Notes: a model not told the origin generated them from the letters alone. Positions 13,807 to 22,284 are shown, numbered from the stretch's first letter. The stretch is DNA of 25,627 nucleotides from CAZAPG01 sp964486935 (GCA_964486935.1 CAZAPG010000071.1:1-25627); one strand, 5' to 3'. Numbers and translations: made by a program.

Positions 13807-16563
13807 TTGTCTCAAGTTGATGCCGTTGCCGCACCTGTTTTTAATTTGCCGCCGGAAACTACCCCTTTTGTGGGGCGCGAAAGCGAGCTGGCCGATGTTA
13901 TCCGCCGCCTGACCGACCGTGATTGCCGGTTGTTGACCCTGGTGGGGCCGGGGGGCATTGGCAAAACGCGCCTGGCGGTTCAGGTAGCGCGCGCCTTTAT
14001 TGACTCTAACCTGGCCGATGATTTTTTTAGCCACGGCATTCTGTTTGTGCCGCTTGGGGCCGTAAACTCGGCCAGCGGTCTGGTATCGGCCATTGCCGAA
14101 GCGGCCACCTTTGCCTTTTACAGCAGCGTGCCGCCTCAGCAACAACTGCTCAATTACCTGCGCCAAAAGAAAATGCTGTTAATTTTAGATAACCTGGAAC
14201 ATCTGCTGGATGATAGCGCCGGACTCATTGCCGAAATAATGGCCGCCGCGCCAGAGGTGAAAATTTTGATAACATCGCGCCAGGCTTTAGATTTGCAAGA
14301 AGCCTGGTATCATCCCATCCGGGGGTTGTCGTTTCCGCCGCTTGCCGGCGACGGCGGAGAACCCCAAACCGTTACCTCGCTTGAAAAGTACGATGCCGTC
14401 CGCCTTTTTGTTCAAATTGCCAGCCGGGCCAGGGTAGAATTTTCTCTGCCTGCCGAACAGGCTCATGTGGTGAAAATTTGCCAGCTTGTCGAGGGGATGC
14501 CGCTGGCTATTGAGTTGGCGGCTGTCTGGCTAAAAATATTATCTACCCGCGAGATTGTGCAGGAGATTGAGCGCAGTTTGGATATATTCAGTACCCGCTT
14601 GCGCAATATGCCAGAACGCCATCGCAGTATCCGCGTAATTTTTGAACACACCTGGCAGCTTTTGGCCGATGAAGAGCGGGAAACGCTCATGCGGCTATCT
14701 GTTTTTAAAGGCAGTTTCGACCCGCCGGCAGCGGCCTTTGTGGCCCAGGCATCGCTGCTGAATCTGGCGACGCTGGTGGAAAAATCGCTGTTGAGCCTGA
14801 CCGATACCGGCCGGTATCACCTGCATGAACTGCTGCGCCAGTTTGCCGGTGAAAAGCTGGCGGCAAGCTGGCAAGAGGGCGCATCGGCGCACGAGCGACA
14901 CAGCAGTTATTACCTTAAGTTTTTGAAAGCGCGCCAGCAAAAACTGGTTGGCCCCCGGCTTCAGCAGGCGCTAAACGAGATTGGCCGGGAAATTGATAAC
15001 ATCCGCCGCGCCTGGGATTGGGCCATTGCCCAGCACAATCTGGAGGCCCTGGAGCAGACCCTTGACGGCTTCTATAATTTTTTCCAGATTCGCAGCCGTT
15101 ACCAGGAAGGCGCAGAGATTTTCTCGCATACGGCGGCCCGGTTGCAGCAGGTGGATGGCCTGAGAAACAATCCCGCCTTTGACTCTATTCTGCGCAAACT
15201 ATTGGCCCGGCAGGGCGCTTTTTACTACTTTCTGGGCAGTTACGAATCGGCCCGCCGGCTGCTTGAAGAAAATCTTGATACAATCCGCAAGGCGGGCGGC
15301 CAGCCGCAAGAAGAGGCGTTTGTGCTTAACTTGCTGGGCCAGATTGCCGGCTGGCAGGGCAACGAGTCGGCAGCCGAAGGCTATTTGAACCAAAGCCTGG
15401 CTATTTGTCGGCAGTTGGGCGACCTGAACGCCGCCGCCGATGCGTTGCACAAACTGGCACAAATTGCCGGCAGCTTTGGTCGCTACGCCAACGGCAAAAA
15501 ATTGGCCGAGGAGAGTCTATCGCTCAGCCGCAAACTGGGCCGGGCCGATTGGCGGGCGTATGCCCTTGACGTGCTGGGCTGGACCACCATTTGCCTGGGC
15601 GAGTACGCCGAGTCAGAGGCTCATTATCGAGAAGGGTTGGCAATTTTTCAGGAAATTGGCGACCAGCTTGGTATAGCCCTGGCGCTGGGGGGCATCGGTT
15701 CGGTGGGCTGGGCCATGGGCGGGGCCAGGCTCTCCGAGGCGATGGATTATTTTGAAAAAAGCCTGAGCCTTTGCCGGGATATTGGCCATCGCCACCAAAC
15801 GGCCAGCCGATTGTGGTATCTGGCCCAAATTGCCAATGAGCAGCAGGATTACGCCCACGCCCAGAATTACGCCCGCGAAGGTTTAACCATTGCCAGAGAG
15901 GTGGGCAGCCCGGTTTTTGCCACCTACAACCTGTGCGCGCTGGGCGAAGCGGCCTGCGGCCGGGAAGAGTTGCAGACCTGCCGTCAATATTTGCTCGAAG
16001 CCTTGAAAATAGCCTCGCAGGTGGGGCAATTGCCAACGTTGACCATTGCCCTTTATCATTTTGCTGCTCTGTTGATTAAAGAAAGCGAGGCCGGCGAGTC
16101 CAAAAAAACCAGGGCATTGGAGCTGTTGACCTTTATTGTGCGCCATCCGGCTACGTGGCAACCCTTTAAGGAGCGAGCCGCCGGCCTGCTTGCCCGGCTT
16201 GAAGCAACCTTGTCTCCGGTCCAAATGGCTGCAAGCCGGGCGCGCGTTCAAAACCGCTCTTTAGATGAGCTGGTGGTTGAGATATTAAGTCGGGACACAA
16301 CAATAACGGAAATATCTGGCGCCGCAGATAGCGCTGAAGCCCGGCAGGTTGCCCAACCTCTGGTAGAACCTTTGACGCCGCGTGAACTGGAAGTGCTCCA
16401 GCTTGTCAGCCAGGGATTAACCAACCAGCAAATTGCCGAACAATTGATTATTTCTGCCGGAACGGTTAAATATTACACCGCCCAAATTTATGGCAAACTC
16501 GAGGTTCACAATAGAACCCAGGCGGTAGCCCGCGCCAGAGATTTAGGGCTGCTCTCTTTTTGA
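13807..16563 (+). CDS. Large ATPase-TPR-LuxR transcriptional regulator (LAL/MalT-like)
   Basis: A 918-residue cytosolic regulator. The N-terminal NB-ARC/AAA-type ATPase starts with PFVGRESEL, with Walker A GPGGIGKT (47-54) and Walker B LLILDN (124-129), then GMPLAIELAA (GxPLA motif). A middle helical region (about 360-790) has tetratricopeptide-like repeats that usually bind an inducer or partner. The C-terminal LuxR-type helix-turn-helix (about 855-915) reads LTPRELEVLQLV, then NQQIAEQL and GTVKYYTAQIYGKL. Proteins of this plan activate transcription after ligand and ATP binding. The start is TTG with AAAGGG 7 bases upstream. It is divergent from the peptide-oxidase pair, which is therefore its most likely target, though this is inference. 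Its 3' end overlaps the convergent SemiSWEET-like gene by 21 bases. Confidence 0.93.
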   Translation: MSQVDAVAAPVFNLPPETTPFVGRESELADVIRRLTDRDCRLLTLVGPGGIGKTRLAVQVARAFIDSNLADDFFSHGILFVPLGAVNSASGLVSAIAEAATFAFYSSVPPQQQLLNYLRQKKMLLILDNLEHLLDDSAGLIAEIMAAAPEVKILITSRQALDLQEAWYHPIRGLSFPPLAGDGGEPQTVTSLEKYDAVRLFVQIASRARVEFSLPAEQAHVVKICQLVEGMPLAIELAAVWLKILSTREIVQEIERSLDIFSTRLRNMPERHRSIRVIFEHTWQLLADEERETLMRLSVFKGSFDPPAAAFVAQASLLNLATLVEKSLLSLTDTGRYHLHELLRQFAGEKLAASWQEGASAHERHSSYYLKFLKARQQKLVGPRLQQALNEIGREIDNIRRAWDWAIAQHNLEALEQTLDGFYNFFQIRSRYQEGAEIFSHTAARLQQVDGLRNNPAFDSILRKLLARQGAFYYFLGSYESARRLLEENLDTIRKAGGQPQEEAFVLNLLGQIAGWQGNESAAEGYLNQSLAICRQLGDLNAAADALHKLAQIAGSFGRYANGKKLAEESLSLSRKLGRADWRAYALDVLGWTTICLGEYAESEAHYREGLAIFQEIGDQLGIALALGGIGSVGWAMGGARLSEAMDYFEKSLSLCRDIGHRHQTASRLWYLAQIANEQQDYAHAQNYAREGLTIAREVGSPVFATYNLCALGEAACGREELQTCRQYLLEALKIASQVGQLPTLTIALYHFAALLIKESEAGESKKTRALELLTFIVRHPATWQPFKERAAGLLARLEATLSPVQMAASRARVQNRSLDELVVEILSRDTTITEISGAADSAEARQVAQPLVEPLTPRELEVLQLVSQGLTNQQIAEQLIISAGTVKYYTAQIYGKLEVHNRTQAVARARDLGLLSF

Positions 16564-16863
16564 GCGGTCTATCCGGCGCTTTGCGCCCCGTTTTTTTTTT
16601 ACCTGGAGCCGCAGATACATAATTAAAAACAGGCCGCTAAAAATGGTATAGCAGCTGTGCAATATCCAAACAGGCCCAACGGGCAAACTGATGACATACA
16701 GCCAATAAATAATATTCCCCAGGTTGACCAAAACCAAATGCGCGCAGCTGTATGAGTGGACATCTTTGGTGCGGTACGCTTTTACCAACGTGGGAACGTG
16801 ACTGCCCACAAATATTAAACTCGAAACCGTTCCGGCAATGAGCGAAATTGTTAGGGTATCCAT
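16543..16863 (-). CDS. SemiSWEET/PQ-loop-like small membrane protein
   Basis: A 106-residue protein with three predicted membrane helices (about 6-26, 38-58, 65-86) and a basic, positively charged tail. The arrangement, the HVPTLVKAYRTKDVHSYS segment after helix 1 and the NLGNIIYWLYVI helix resemble bacterial SemiSWEET sugar transporters and other PQ-loop proteins, which dimerise to form a sugar or small-solute path. The classic Pro-Gln pair reads Pro-Thr here. The ATG at 16863 is preceded by GAGAGG 6 bases upstream; the frame extends to 16923 but the added residues are not family-like. The last 21 bases overlap the convergent regulator gene. The chromate-type transporter lies 160 bases upstream on the same strand, so a shared transcript is possible. 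Substrate unknown. Confidence 0.75.
   Translation of the reverse strand: MDTLTISLIAGTVSSLIFVGSHVPTLVKAYRTKDVHSYSCAHLVLVNLGNIIYWLYVISLPVGPVWILHSCYTIFSGLFLIMYLRLQVKKKRGAKRRIDRSKREQP
16575..16600 (+). terminator. Intrinsic terminator of the LuxR-type regulator
   Basis: GGCGC-TTT-GCGCC (16575-16587) is followed, after CCG, by ten T residues (16591-16600), starting 12 bases past the stop. It lies wholly inside the last codons of the convergent SemiSWEET-like gene, where it encodes the basic tail KKKRGAKR. Confidence 0.8.
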
Positions 16864-17023
16864 TGTTAACCTCTCCATCTGAACTGTTGAACAGGTTTCA
16901 GTGTAGTAAAACAATGGATACATTTAATCTGCCAATCGACGGGTTTGGGGTTGGGCTTTAACCTCAGAGGGGTTGGGCAACTATGGTTGGGTTGACGGGC
17001 CGGGCAGCAAATCGCCAATCGGC

Positions 17024-18178
17024 CTAAATGCCAACCCATCCGCTCCAGTGGGCCAGCAGCCCGGCAATGGCGCCGCCAAAAATTAGCCAGGTAGAGTTTA
17101 CCTTGAACCAAAACAGCAGCGTGGCGGCAATAAGCGCCAGGGCGACGGTTAGCGGGTCAACCAGCGAGGCGTAGCCAAGTTGCCAGGTAACGGCGGCCAT
17201 CAGCCCCAGCGAGGCCGCATTGACGCCATCCAAAAAAGCGCCGGCCCGGGGCGATCTTCTCAGGCGAGGGATAATGGGGTTGCTGATGGCGACAAAAATA
17301 AACGACGGCAGAAAAATCCCCACTGTGGCCACAATTGCGCCCGGTACGCCCCCCAACAGGTAGCCAATAAAGGTGGCCGTTGTAAAAACCGGGCCGGGCG
17401 TTAGCTGCCCCACCGCCACCGCGTCGATGAGTTGCTGTTCGGTGAGCCAGCCCAGCCGGGTCACTAAATCGGTTTGCAAAAAGGCCAGCAGCACATAACC
17501 GCTGCCATAAAGCACCGACCCAATTTTGAGAAAAATTAAAAAGAGTTGCCATAAACTAAATGGCGCGGCATCAATGGTCACAAAATTCAGGCCAAATAAA
17601 AGCGGGGGCGCGGCGGTCGGGTTGACTTGCTGCCATCGCCGCAGGTTTTGCAGCGCCATCACCAGCAACCCGCCGGCTATCATCAACACCAAAATGTCGA
17701 TATTAAAAAGATAGAGCGCCAGGGCAGCCGCTCCAATCAAGGCAGTCAAAACGTTTTTAAGGGCTTTTTGGCCCAGGCTCCACAACGCCTGAATAATCAC
17801 TGCCATGACCACCGGTTTGACGCCGTAGAGCAGCCAGTTAGCCGTGGGGGTGGCGCTAAATTGAACGTAACTCCAGGCCAGGGCCAGCACCATGAGCATG
17901 GCCGGTACAATAAAGCAGGCGCCGGCCACAATCAGGCCGCGCCAGCCGGCCCGCACATACCCAATGTGGATAGCCATTTCGGTAGAGTTGGGGCCGGGGA
18001 TTAGATTGGTTGCGCCTAACAGGTCTAAAAAATGCTGCTCGTCGAGCCATTTCTTGCGTTTAACCGCCTCATCGTGCATCATAGAGATATGAGCCGCCGG
18101 GCCGCCAAACGCGGTAATTCCCAACCTGACAAAGAGGCCGGCCACTTCCTTCAGGCGAGAAACGCCGTCCGAAGTCAT
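17024..18178 (-). CDS. chrA: Chromate transporter family protein, two-domain ChrA
   Basis: A 384-residue inner-membrane protein of the CHR family with the two homologous halves fused. The first half shows FGGPAAHI (24-31) and PGPNSTEMAIHIGY (61-74). The second repeats this as YGSGYVLLAFLQ (224-235) and TPGPVFTTATFIGY (260-273). About ten to twelve hydrophobic helices are visible. Characterised members export chromate by a proton-driven route, but many family members are untested, so resistance is an inference. The ATG at 18178 has CGGAG about 11 bases upstream. It follows the small membrane protein gene by 22 bases on the same strand, so the two are probably one operon. No chrB-type regulator is visible. 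Confidence 0.9.
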   Translation of the reverse strand: MTSDGVSRLKEVAGLFVRLGITAFGGPAAHISMMHDEAVKRKKWLDEQHFLDLLGATNLIPGPNSTEMAIHIGYVRAGWRGLIVAGACFIVPAMLMVLALAWSYVQFSATPTANWLLYGVKPVVMAVIIQALWSLGQKALKNVLTALIGAAALALYLFNIDILVLMIAGGLLVMALQNLRRWQQVNPTAAPPLLFGLNFVTIDAAPFSLWQLFLIFLKIGSVLYGSGYVLLAFLQTDLVTRLGWLTEQQLIDAVAVGQLTPGPVFTTATFIGYLLGGVPGAIVATVGIFLPSFIFVAISNPIIPRLRRSPRAGAFLDGVNAASLGLMAAVTWQLGYASLVDPLTVALALIAATLLFWFKVNSTWLIFGGAIAGLLAHWSGWVGI

Positions 18179-18200
18179 ATTTGTGGTTCTCCGTGGGGTA

Positions 18201-18560
18201 TTAATTGCGGTTTATTTTTTGCCACAGGGCGGCCATCAAACGGGTAAGCAGTAACGCGCTTAAGCCTCCGGCGGCAAACAGGGTAGAAAGCTCTCCGCCG
18301 GCCAGTCCGGTCTCAAACAGGCCGGGCGTGCAGGCAAAAAACCAGCCAAAGCCGCTCAAAATCAAAGCTGCGCCGGCCATTACTCCCACCCGGCCAAAAC
18401 CCCAAGGGCCAAAAAGGCTCAACATATTGTTGCGGTTGCGGGCCGCAACCCATTGCAGAGCGCCCAAACTTACCAAAAAGCAGAGAATAAAATAGTTTTG
18501 GGTAATTTCAGGATAGTTAGCAAATAACATACATCGACTGAGCCGTAAATTCTGCGCCAT
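18201..18560 (-). CDS. Small three-span membrane protein of unknown function
   Basis: A 119-residue protein that I do not recognise. Three hydrophobic helices (about 22-40, 54-76, 90-112) are joined by short loops containing NYPEITQNY, RNRNNMLSLFGPWGF and CTPGLFETG. I chose the ATG at 18560 because GAGG lies 5 bases upstream; ATG 18530 is possible and the frame also extends to 18641. It ends 22 bases before the chromate-type transporter on the same strand, so it is likely the first gene of a two-gene operon and may assist or accompany that transporter. It diverges from the recombinase-like membrane protein gene. Confidence 0.65.
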   Translation of the reverse strand: MAQNLRLSRCMLFANYPEITQNYFILCFLVSLGALQWVAARNRNNMLSLFGPWGFGRVGVMAGAALILSGFGWFFACTPGLFETGLAGGELSTLFAAGGLSALLLTRLMAALWQKINRN

Positions 18561-18650
18561 TATACCTCGACTACTGTAAGCCACAAATCGAAACGAAAAA
18601 GCCAGTTTGCTCTTAAGTTGTAAAATTAGTAGAATCGACATGAACCAGAG

Positions 18651-18688
18651 TTGACCCCTTGCAAATTGGGAACTTTGAAACGGGTCAA
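18651..18688. promoter_or_regulatory. Inverted repeat in a divergent promoter region
   Basis: TTGACCC (18651-18657) and GGGTCAA (18682-18688) form 7-base inverted arms with a 24-base spacer, midway between the two divergent genes. It could be an operator for either gene. Short arms make chance possible. Confidence 0.3.
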
Positions 18689-18730
18689 TGCCATAGCGGT
18701 AGATATTTTTTAGGTTGGTGATGCGTACTT

Positions 18731-20563
18731 ATGGAAGACCAGCAATCAAAAGAAGAGGTCCTTAGCAAAACGTTGTACATACTGGTAGAGTACGTTGGGC
18801 TGGAGCCGGAACAGGTGGCCGCCCTGCGCTTGCCAGATTTGCATTTGGCCGGTAAAAACCCCAGCCTCAGCGTGTCTACAGGGGGACAGCCTAAAACGGT
18901 TGAACTTGACCTGGAGGCGCATCGAGCGCTGGTAGGCTGGCTGGTTGCCCGGCCAGACTCTGTGGGCGATTATCTTTTTCCGGGAGCCGATGCCGGTGGA
19001 ATGGAGCCGCGAGATATTCGGCAGGCTGTAAAACTGGCCGAAAAGAGCGGAAGCGGTTTGCCCGTTAAACCGATGCAATCCAAAAGCTCTGCGCCCCCGC
19101 CGCCTGCCCCGGCTCCGCAGGGCGATGCGCCCCATAAAATGCCGGAGGGTGACGAAACAATGGTTAGCCCTCCCAAACCTGGACCGGGCCAGCCATTTCC
19201 TGCCCGGCCCGCGCCGGCTGCTCCCCCGCCTTCTAACCCCGAAGGCGGGCCACCGTTGCGGGGCGCTCCGCCGTTTTCGCCGCCCCCGCCGCCATCCAGA
19301 CCGCCAGAACAGGGCGGCCCGCCGCGCCCGTCCGCGCCATTTCCGGCCCAGCCATTTCCGCCCCCTGGCGGTCAGACCGGCCCGGAACAGGCCGACATGC
19401 CCGGACGCAAATCAACCGACCCGTTTCCCCGGTCAGCCGGCAGAAGCGAGTCCAAACCAACCCCAAAGCCGGTTGACGATAAGAAGCCCCGGATACCGCC
19501 CAAACCTGTGCGCCGCAGGGGTTCGGAACCTGTGCCGGTAACAATGCCGGGTAAAGAGCCGGAGCAGCCGCCTATACCCATTACCAAAGAACCGGAACCC
19601 TTTTCTCCCCCCGAACCCGAGACCCAACCGGCTGATGAAGCGCCGCCGCCAGATTCGCCCCCAACGCCGCAACCGGCCGTTGAACCCGCTCCTGCGCCGG
19701 CCCGGTCAAAATCGGTTGAACCGGGTCACAAAGCAGTCGATATGCCGCCCCCGCCGCCTATGCCCAGCGACGGCGTCAACCGGCCCGCAATTCTCTCGTT
19801 TGCGGTTGGCGGCGGGCTGGTGGTGCTGGCCCTGTGTATTATTTGCGTTGGCGGAGCCAGTTTGTTCTCTCTGCAAGAGGACACTCGAAACCAAATACTG
19901 GCCGGATTGGGGCTTGAAACAGTAGATGCCGAAGCCACGCAGGCGGCGCTGATTGCCGAAGAGGAAGCGCTGGCAGCTACCCAGGCGGCTGCCGCCGCGC
20001 CGTCTACGGCTACCGCTACCCTGCCGCCAACCAGCACGCCTACGCTCTTGCCTGCTACCAACACCCCCGCGCCTACAGAAACGGCAACTCCGGTACCGCC
20101 AACCCAACCGCCAACCGATACGCCAATTCCTACCGACACACCTGTGCCGACCGCTACGCCTACCTCGCCCCCGCCGGCTGCTTCTCCCACGCCCGCAGAA
20201 AGCCCCACCCCCGAAGTCTCTCCCACGCCGGCCATGAAATACAACGCCCCGGCGCTGATAGAACCGGAGGATGGCTTTCAATTTATTGGCGGCAATACCA
20301 TTGTGTTGCGCTGGCAGCCCGTGGAACTGGCCGCCGATGAGCAATACGCGGTGCGAATGGTTTACAATTTCAACGGCCAGGTAACTTACGCCGGCACCAA
20401 CCTTAAAGAACCGGAGTGGACGGTTCCTCTCTCGCTGTTTGGCAAGGTTGACCCGCCGGAAAACAAATACGAATGGTACGTGCAGATAGAGCGCCTGAAC
20501 GAGGATGGCTCCGGCACGGCCATCAGCCCGGAAAGCGAGCACCGCACCTTTACCTGGAAATAA
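18731..20563 (+). CDS. Single-pass membrane protein with partial tyrosine-recombinase-like domain, Pro-rich linker and external domain
   Basis: A 610-residue protein in five parts. Residues 1-108 read like the first half of a tyrosine recombinase catalytic domain: VGLEPEQVAALRLPDL matches the usual TGLRxSELxxLRxxDL, but the catalytic Arg is Glu (E24), and the later HxxR and Tyr boxes are absent. So it cannot recombine DNA. Residues 119-350 are an extreme Pro-rich, disordered linker. A single membrane helix spans about 353-381. Then come an Ala/Glu helix (400-422) and a Thr/Pro stalk (425-500), and a beta-rich, Ig/fibronectin-like external domain (about 502-610). Orientation is inferred as N-terminus inside. 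Known function: none. It may transmit or anchor, for example holding a cell-surface domain. The ribosome site before the ATG is weak (AGGT 15 bases away). Start and end are otherwise clear. Confidence 0.85.
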   Translation: MEDQQSKEEVLSKTLYILVEYVGLEPEQVAALRLPDLHLAGKNPSLSVSTGGQPKTVELDLEAHRALVGWLVARPDSVGDYLFPGADAGGMEPRDIRQAVKLAEKSGSGLPVKPMQSKSSAPPPPAPAPQGDAPHKMPEGDETMVSPPKPGPGQPFPARPAPAAPPPSNPEGGPPLRGAPPFSPPPPPSRPPEQGGPPRPSAPFPAQPFPPPGGQTGPEQADMPGRKSTDPFPRSAGRSESKPTPKPVDDKKPRIPPKPVRRRGSEPVPVTMPGKEPEQPPIPITKEPEPFSPPEPETQPADEAPPPDSPPTPQPAVEPAPAPARSKSVEPGHKAVDMPPPPPMPSDGVNRPAILSFAVGGGLVVLALCIICVGGASLFSLQEDTRNQILAGLGLETVDAEATQAALIAEEEALAATQAAAAAPSTATATLPPTSTPTLLPATNTPAPTETATPVPPTQPPTDTPIPTDTPVPTATPTSPPPAASPTPAESPTPEVSPTPAMKYNAPALIEPEDGFQFIGGNTIVLRWQPVELAADEQYAVRMVYNFNGQVTYAGTNLKEPEWTVPLSLFGKVDPPENKYEWYVQIERLNEDGSGTAISPESEHRTFTWK

Positions 20564-20590
20564 GCGGGAAAGTTATTTTATCCACAATCC

Positions 20591-20626
20591 AAAAAAGCCC
20601 CCATCGCTTTGATGAGGGCTTTTTTA
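20591..20626. terminator. Bidirectional intrinsic terminator
   Basis: AAAAAAGCCC followed by C-CATC pairs with GATG-A-GGGCTTTTTT, giving a stem with one C/A mismatch and a GCTTT loop, flanked by A and T runs. It lies between the convergent recombinase-like gene (ends 20563) and radical SAM gene (ends 20646), so it can serve both strands. Confidence 0.88.
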
Positions 20627-20645
20627 TTGGACAGGTGGAACAGAT

Positions 20646-21998
20646 TTAGGAAAAGGCGTGCCGCCAGGCAAAGGTGCGCCGATAGCCGTAATCGGTGCTG
20701 AAGCTGCCAAACGCCTTGGCCGGAATGCGTCGCACCGGATGGCGCAGCAAGGCGCGTACGCCTCTTTGGGCAATCCTGAACGGGGAATAGATGGCCCGGC
20801 AGATTTTATCATATTCCCGCTCAAACTCTTCCACGGTCATCTGCTTGGGGTAGTAGGTAACGTGGGCGGTATCATAATAACGCCAGCTTTTATCGGGCAT
20901 GAGCCGGTTTTCTTTAATCAGTTGCTCGCGGAAGGGCGTGCCGGGGTAGGGGGTTAACACGGTGGTGCTCATGCTGTCAAGCCCCACATTTTTGCCAAAT
21001 TCCCAGGTATCCCACATAACCTGGGGCGTGTCGTTATCAAAGCCAAAGACAAACAGCCCCACCACGCCGATACCAACATTTTGAATGGCTTTAATTGACT
21101 CCTCGTACTGTTTGGTGTGGCCTTTGCTCTTGCCGCCCAGCTCGCGCCGGTTATCGGGGTTGACCGACTCAAAACCGATGAACAGCTTGTCCATATGGGC
21201 GCGTTTGGCCAGCTTGAGCAGTTCCGGGTATTTGTAAACGGCCATTTCGGCCTGGGTGGTCCAGCCGCGCAGCGGTAATTTTTCCAGGGCCAAAAACAGC
21301 TTTTCGGTATATTCCGGGTCGATGATGAAGGCCAGGCCAAAGTTGTCGTCGGTTAAAAAGAAGCGGTCAATCTGGCGGCGCTCAATCTCTTCGACTACTT
21401 CCTCAATCGGGCGGAAGCGCATTTTTTGCCCGCTAACCCGGATGGCCGTGCAAAATGAGCAGTTGCGCGGGCAGCCTCGCGTAATTTCCATCATTGGCGT
21501 CCAGTAGCGGCGGCGCTCATCAACCATGTTGATGACCCGGTCGCTGAGTGGGGCCACGCCGGTCAAGTCGGCCCATTCGGTATCGTTGTAGTGGGGTTTG
21601 ACCGTGTCGTTTTGAATATCTTCAATTAATTTGGGCCAGGTGTAGTAAGCCTCGCCGGTGACAATTACGTCGGCCCAGGGGGTCACATCTTCCGGCATCA
21701 ACGTTACGTGATTGCCGCCAATGATAACATAGGGCACGCCGGCCTGGCGAGCAATATCGGTAAAGTGCCGGGCCTGCTCAATTTCCAGGGTTTTGGCGGT
21801 AATGCCCACCACATCGTTTTTGCCCAGCGCGCGGAGTTTGGGTTCTATTGGCTCCCAGTCGTGGTGCCAAATTTCCACATCAATCTCATCAGGAACCAGC
21901 GAGGCCAGGCGCATAAGCGTGTAGGGAGCGGCGGGCGCTTTGCCAAAAATTCTGCCCTCCCGGCCCGGTTGAATGAGAACGATTTTCCTGATTTCCAA
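20646..21998 (-). CDS. B12-binding radical SAM protein
   Basis: A 450-residue enzyme. The N-terminal cobalamin-binding-like Rossmann domain (about 1-130) has VVGITAKT and YVIIGGNHVTLMPEDV. The radical SAM core carries the [4Fe-4S] motif CPRNCSFC (C176, C180, C183). The C-terminal part includes the YYDTAHVTYYPKQMT stretch. Such enzymes generate a 5'-deoxyadenosyl radical and, with B12, often methylate or rearrange unactivated carbons. The family resembles those near hopanoid, chlorophyll or unknown lipid pathways, but I cannot assign a substrate. The B12 His of DxHxxG is not evident, as in several relatives. The start is TTG at 21998, chosen because GGGAGG stands 6 bases before it and the protein opens EIRKIVLIQP; the frame extends to 22115 by an unsupported ATG. 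It is divergent from moaA across a 286-base gap. Confidence 0.88.
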   Translation of the reverse strand: MEIRKIVLIQPGREGRIFGKAPAAPYTLMRLASLVPDEIDVEIWHHDWEPIEPKLRALGKNDVVGITAKTLEIEQARHFTDIARQAGVPYVIIGGNHVTLMPEDVTPWADVIVTGEAYYTWPKLIEDIQNDTVKPHYNDTEWADLTGVAPLSDRVINMVDERRRYWTPMMEITRGCPRNCSFCTAIRVSGQKMRFRPIEEVVEEIERRQIDRFFLTDDNFGLAFIIDPEYTEKLFLALEKLPLRGWTTQAEMAVYKYPELLKLAKRAHMDKLFIGFESVNPDNRRELGGKSKGHTKQYEESIKAIQNVGIGVVGLFVFGFDNDTPQVMWDTWEFGKNVGLDSMSTTVLTPYPGTPFREQLIKENRLMPDKSWRYYDTAHVTYYPKQMTVEEFEREYDKICRAIYSPFRIAQRGVRALLRHPVRRIPAKAFGSFSTDYGYRRTFAWRHAFS

Positions 21999-22183
21999 AA
22001 TTTTCCTCCCTGTTTGCCTGGAGTTTTCTGGGAAAATAGACAAACATCTGAAATGCTCACCAACTACGTCGCGTTTTCCGTGTTCCGTTAAACACAAATG
22101 TTGATGAGATGCCAACCTAAAGGCCGTTCAGAGTCTAGCACAGGATAAACACGCAGGCAATTTTTATAGTTTAATTGATAAAA

Positions 22184-22199
22184 TATGACATTCATCACC
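22184..22199 (+). promoter_or_regulatory. CRP/FNR-type binding site candidate upstream of moaA
   Basis: TATGACATTCATCACC matches the CRP consensus TGTGA-N6-TCACA at eight of ten defined positions. Its centre (22191.5) is about 64 bases before a predicted start for moaA. The binding protein is not in the window. Confidence 0.45.
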
Positions 22200-22243
22200 C
22201 TGATAAATTACATTCGTTACTGGTATCAGCCCTGTTTAGCCGC

Positions 22244-22249
22244 TATAGT
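22244..22249 (+). promoter_or_regulatory. -10 box candidate for moaA
   Basis: TATAGT lies 35 bases before the moaA ATG, five of six consensus bases. No -35 box fits 16-18 bases upstream, so activation by an upstream regulator is plausible. Confidence 0.4.
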
Positions 22250-22284
22250 GAAGTTGTCAAACGCCAACCAAAGGGGATATCCGC

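Noticed and set aside
19990..20235. Short tandem repeats that could suggest a CRISPR or satellite array
   Set aside because: They are in frame and encode a Thr/Pro stalk; unit lengths are irregular and no spacers exist.
19706..20542. 278- and 172-codon minus-strand frames opposite the stalk region
   Set aside because: They are Arg/Gly- and Val/Gly-rich low-complexity products of the antisense of Thr/Pro repeats.
21999..22115. 39-residue N-terminal extension of the radical SAM protein from an ATG
   Set aside because: A GGGAGG site directly before the TTG at 21998 and the conserved opening there make the extension unlikely.
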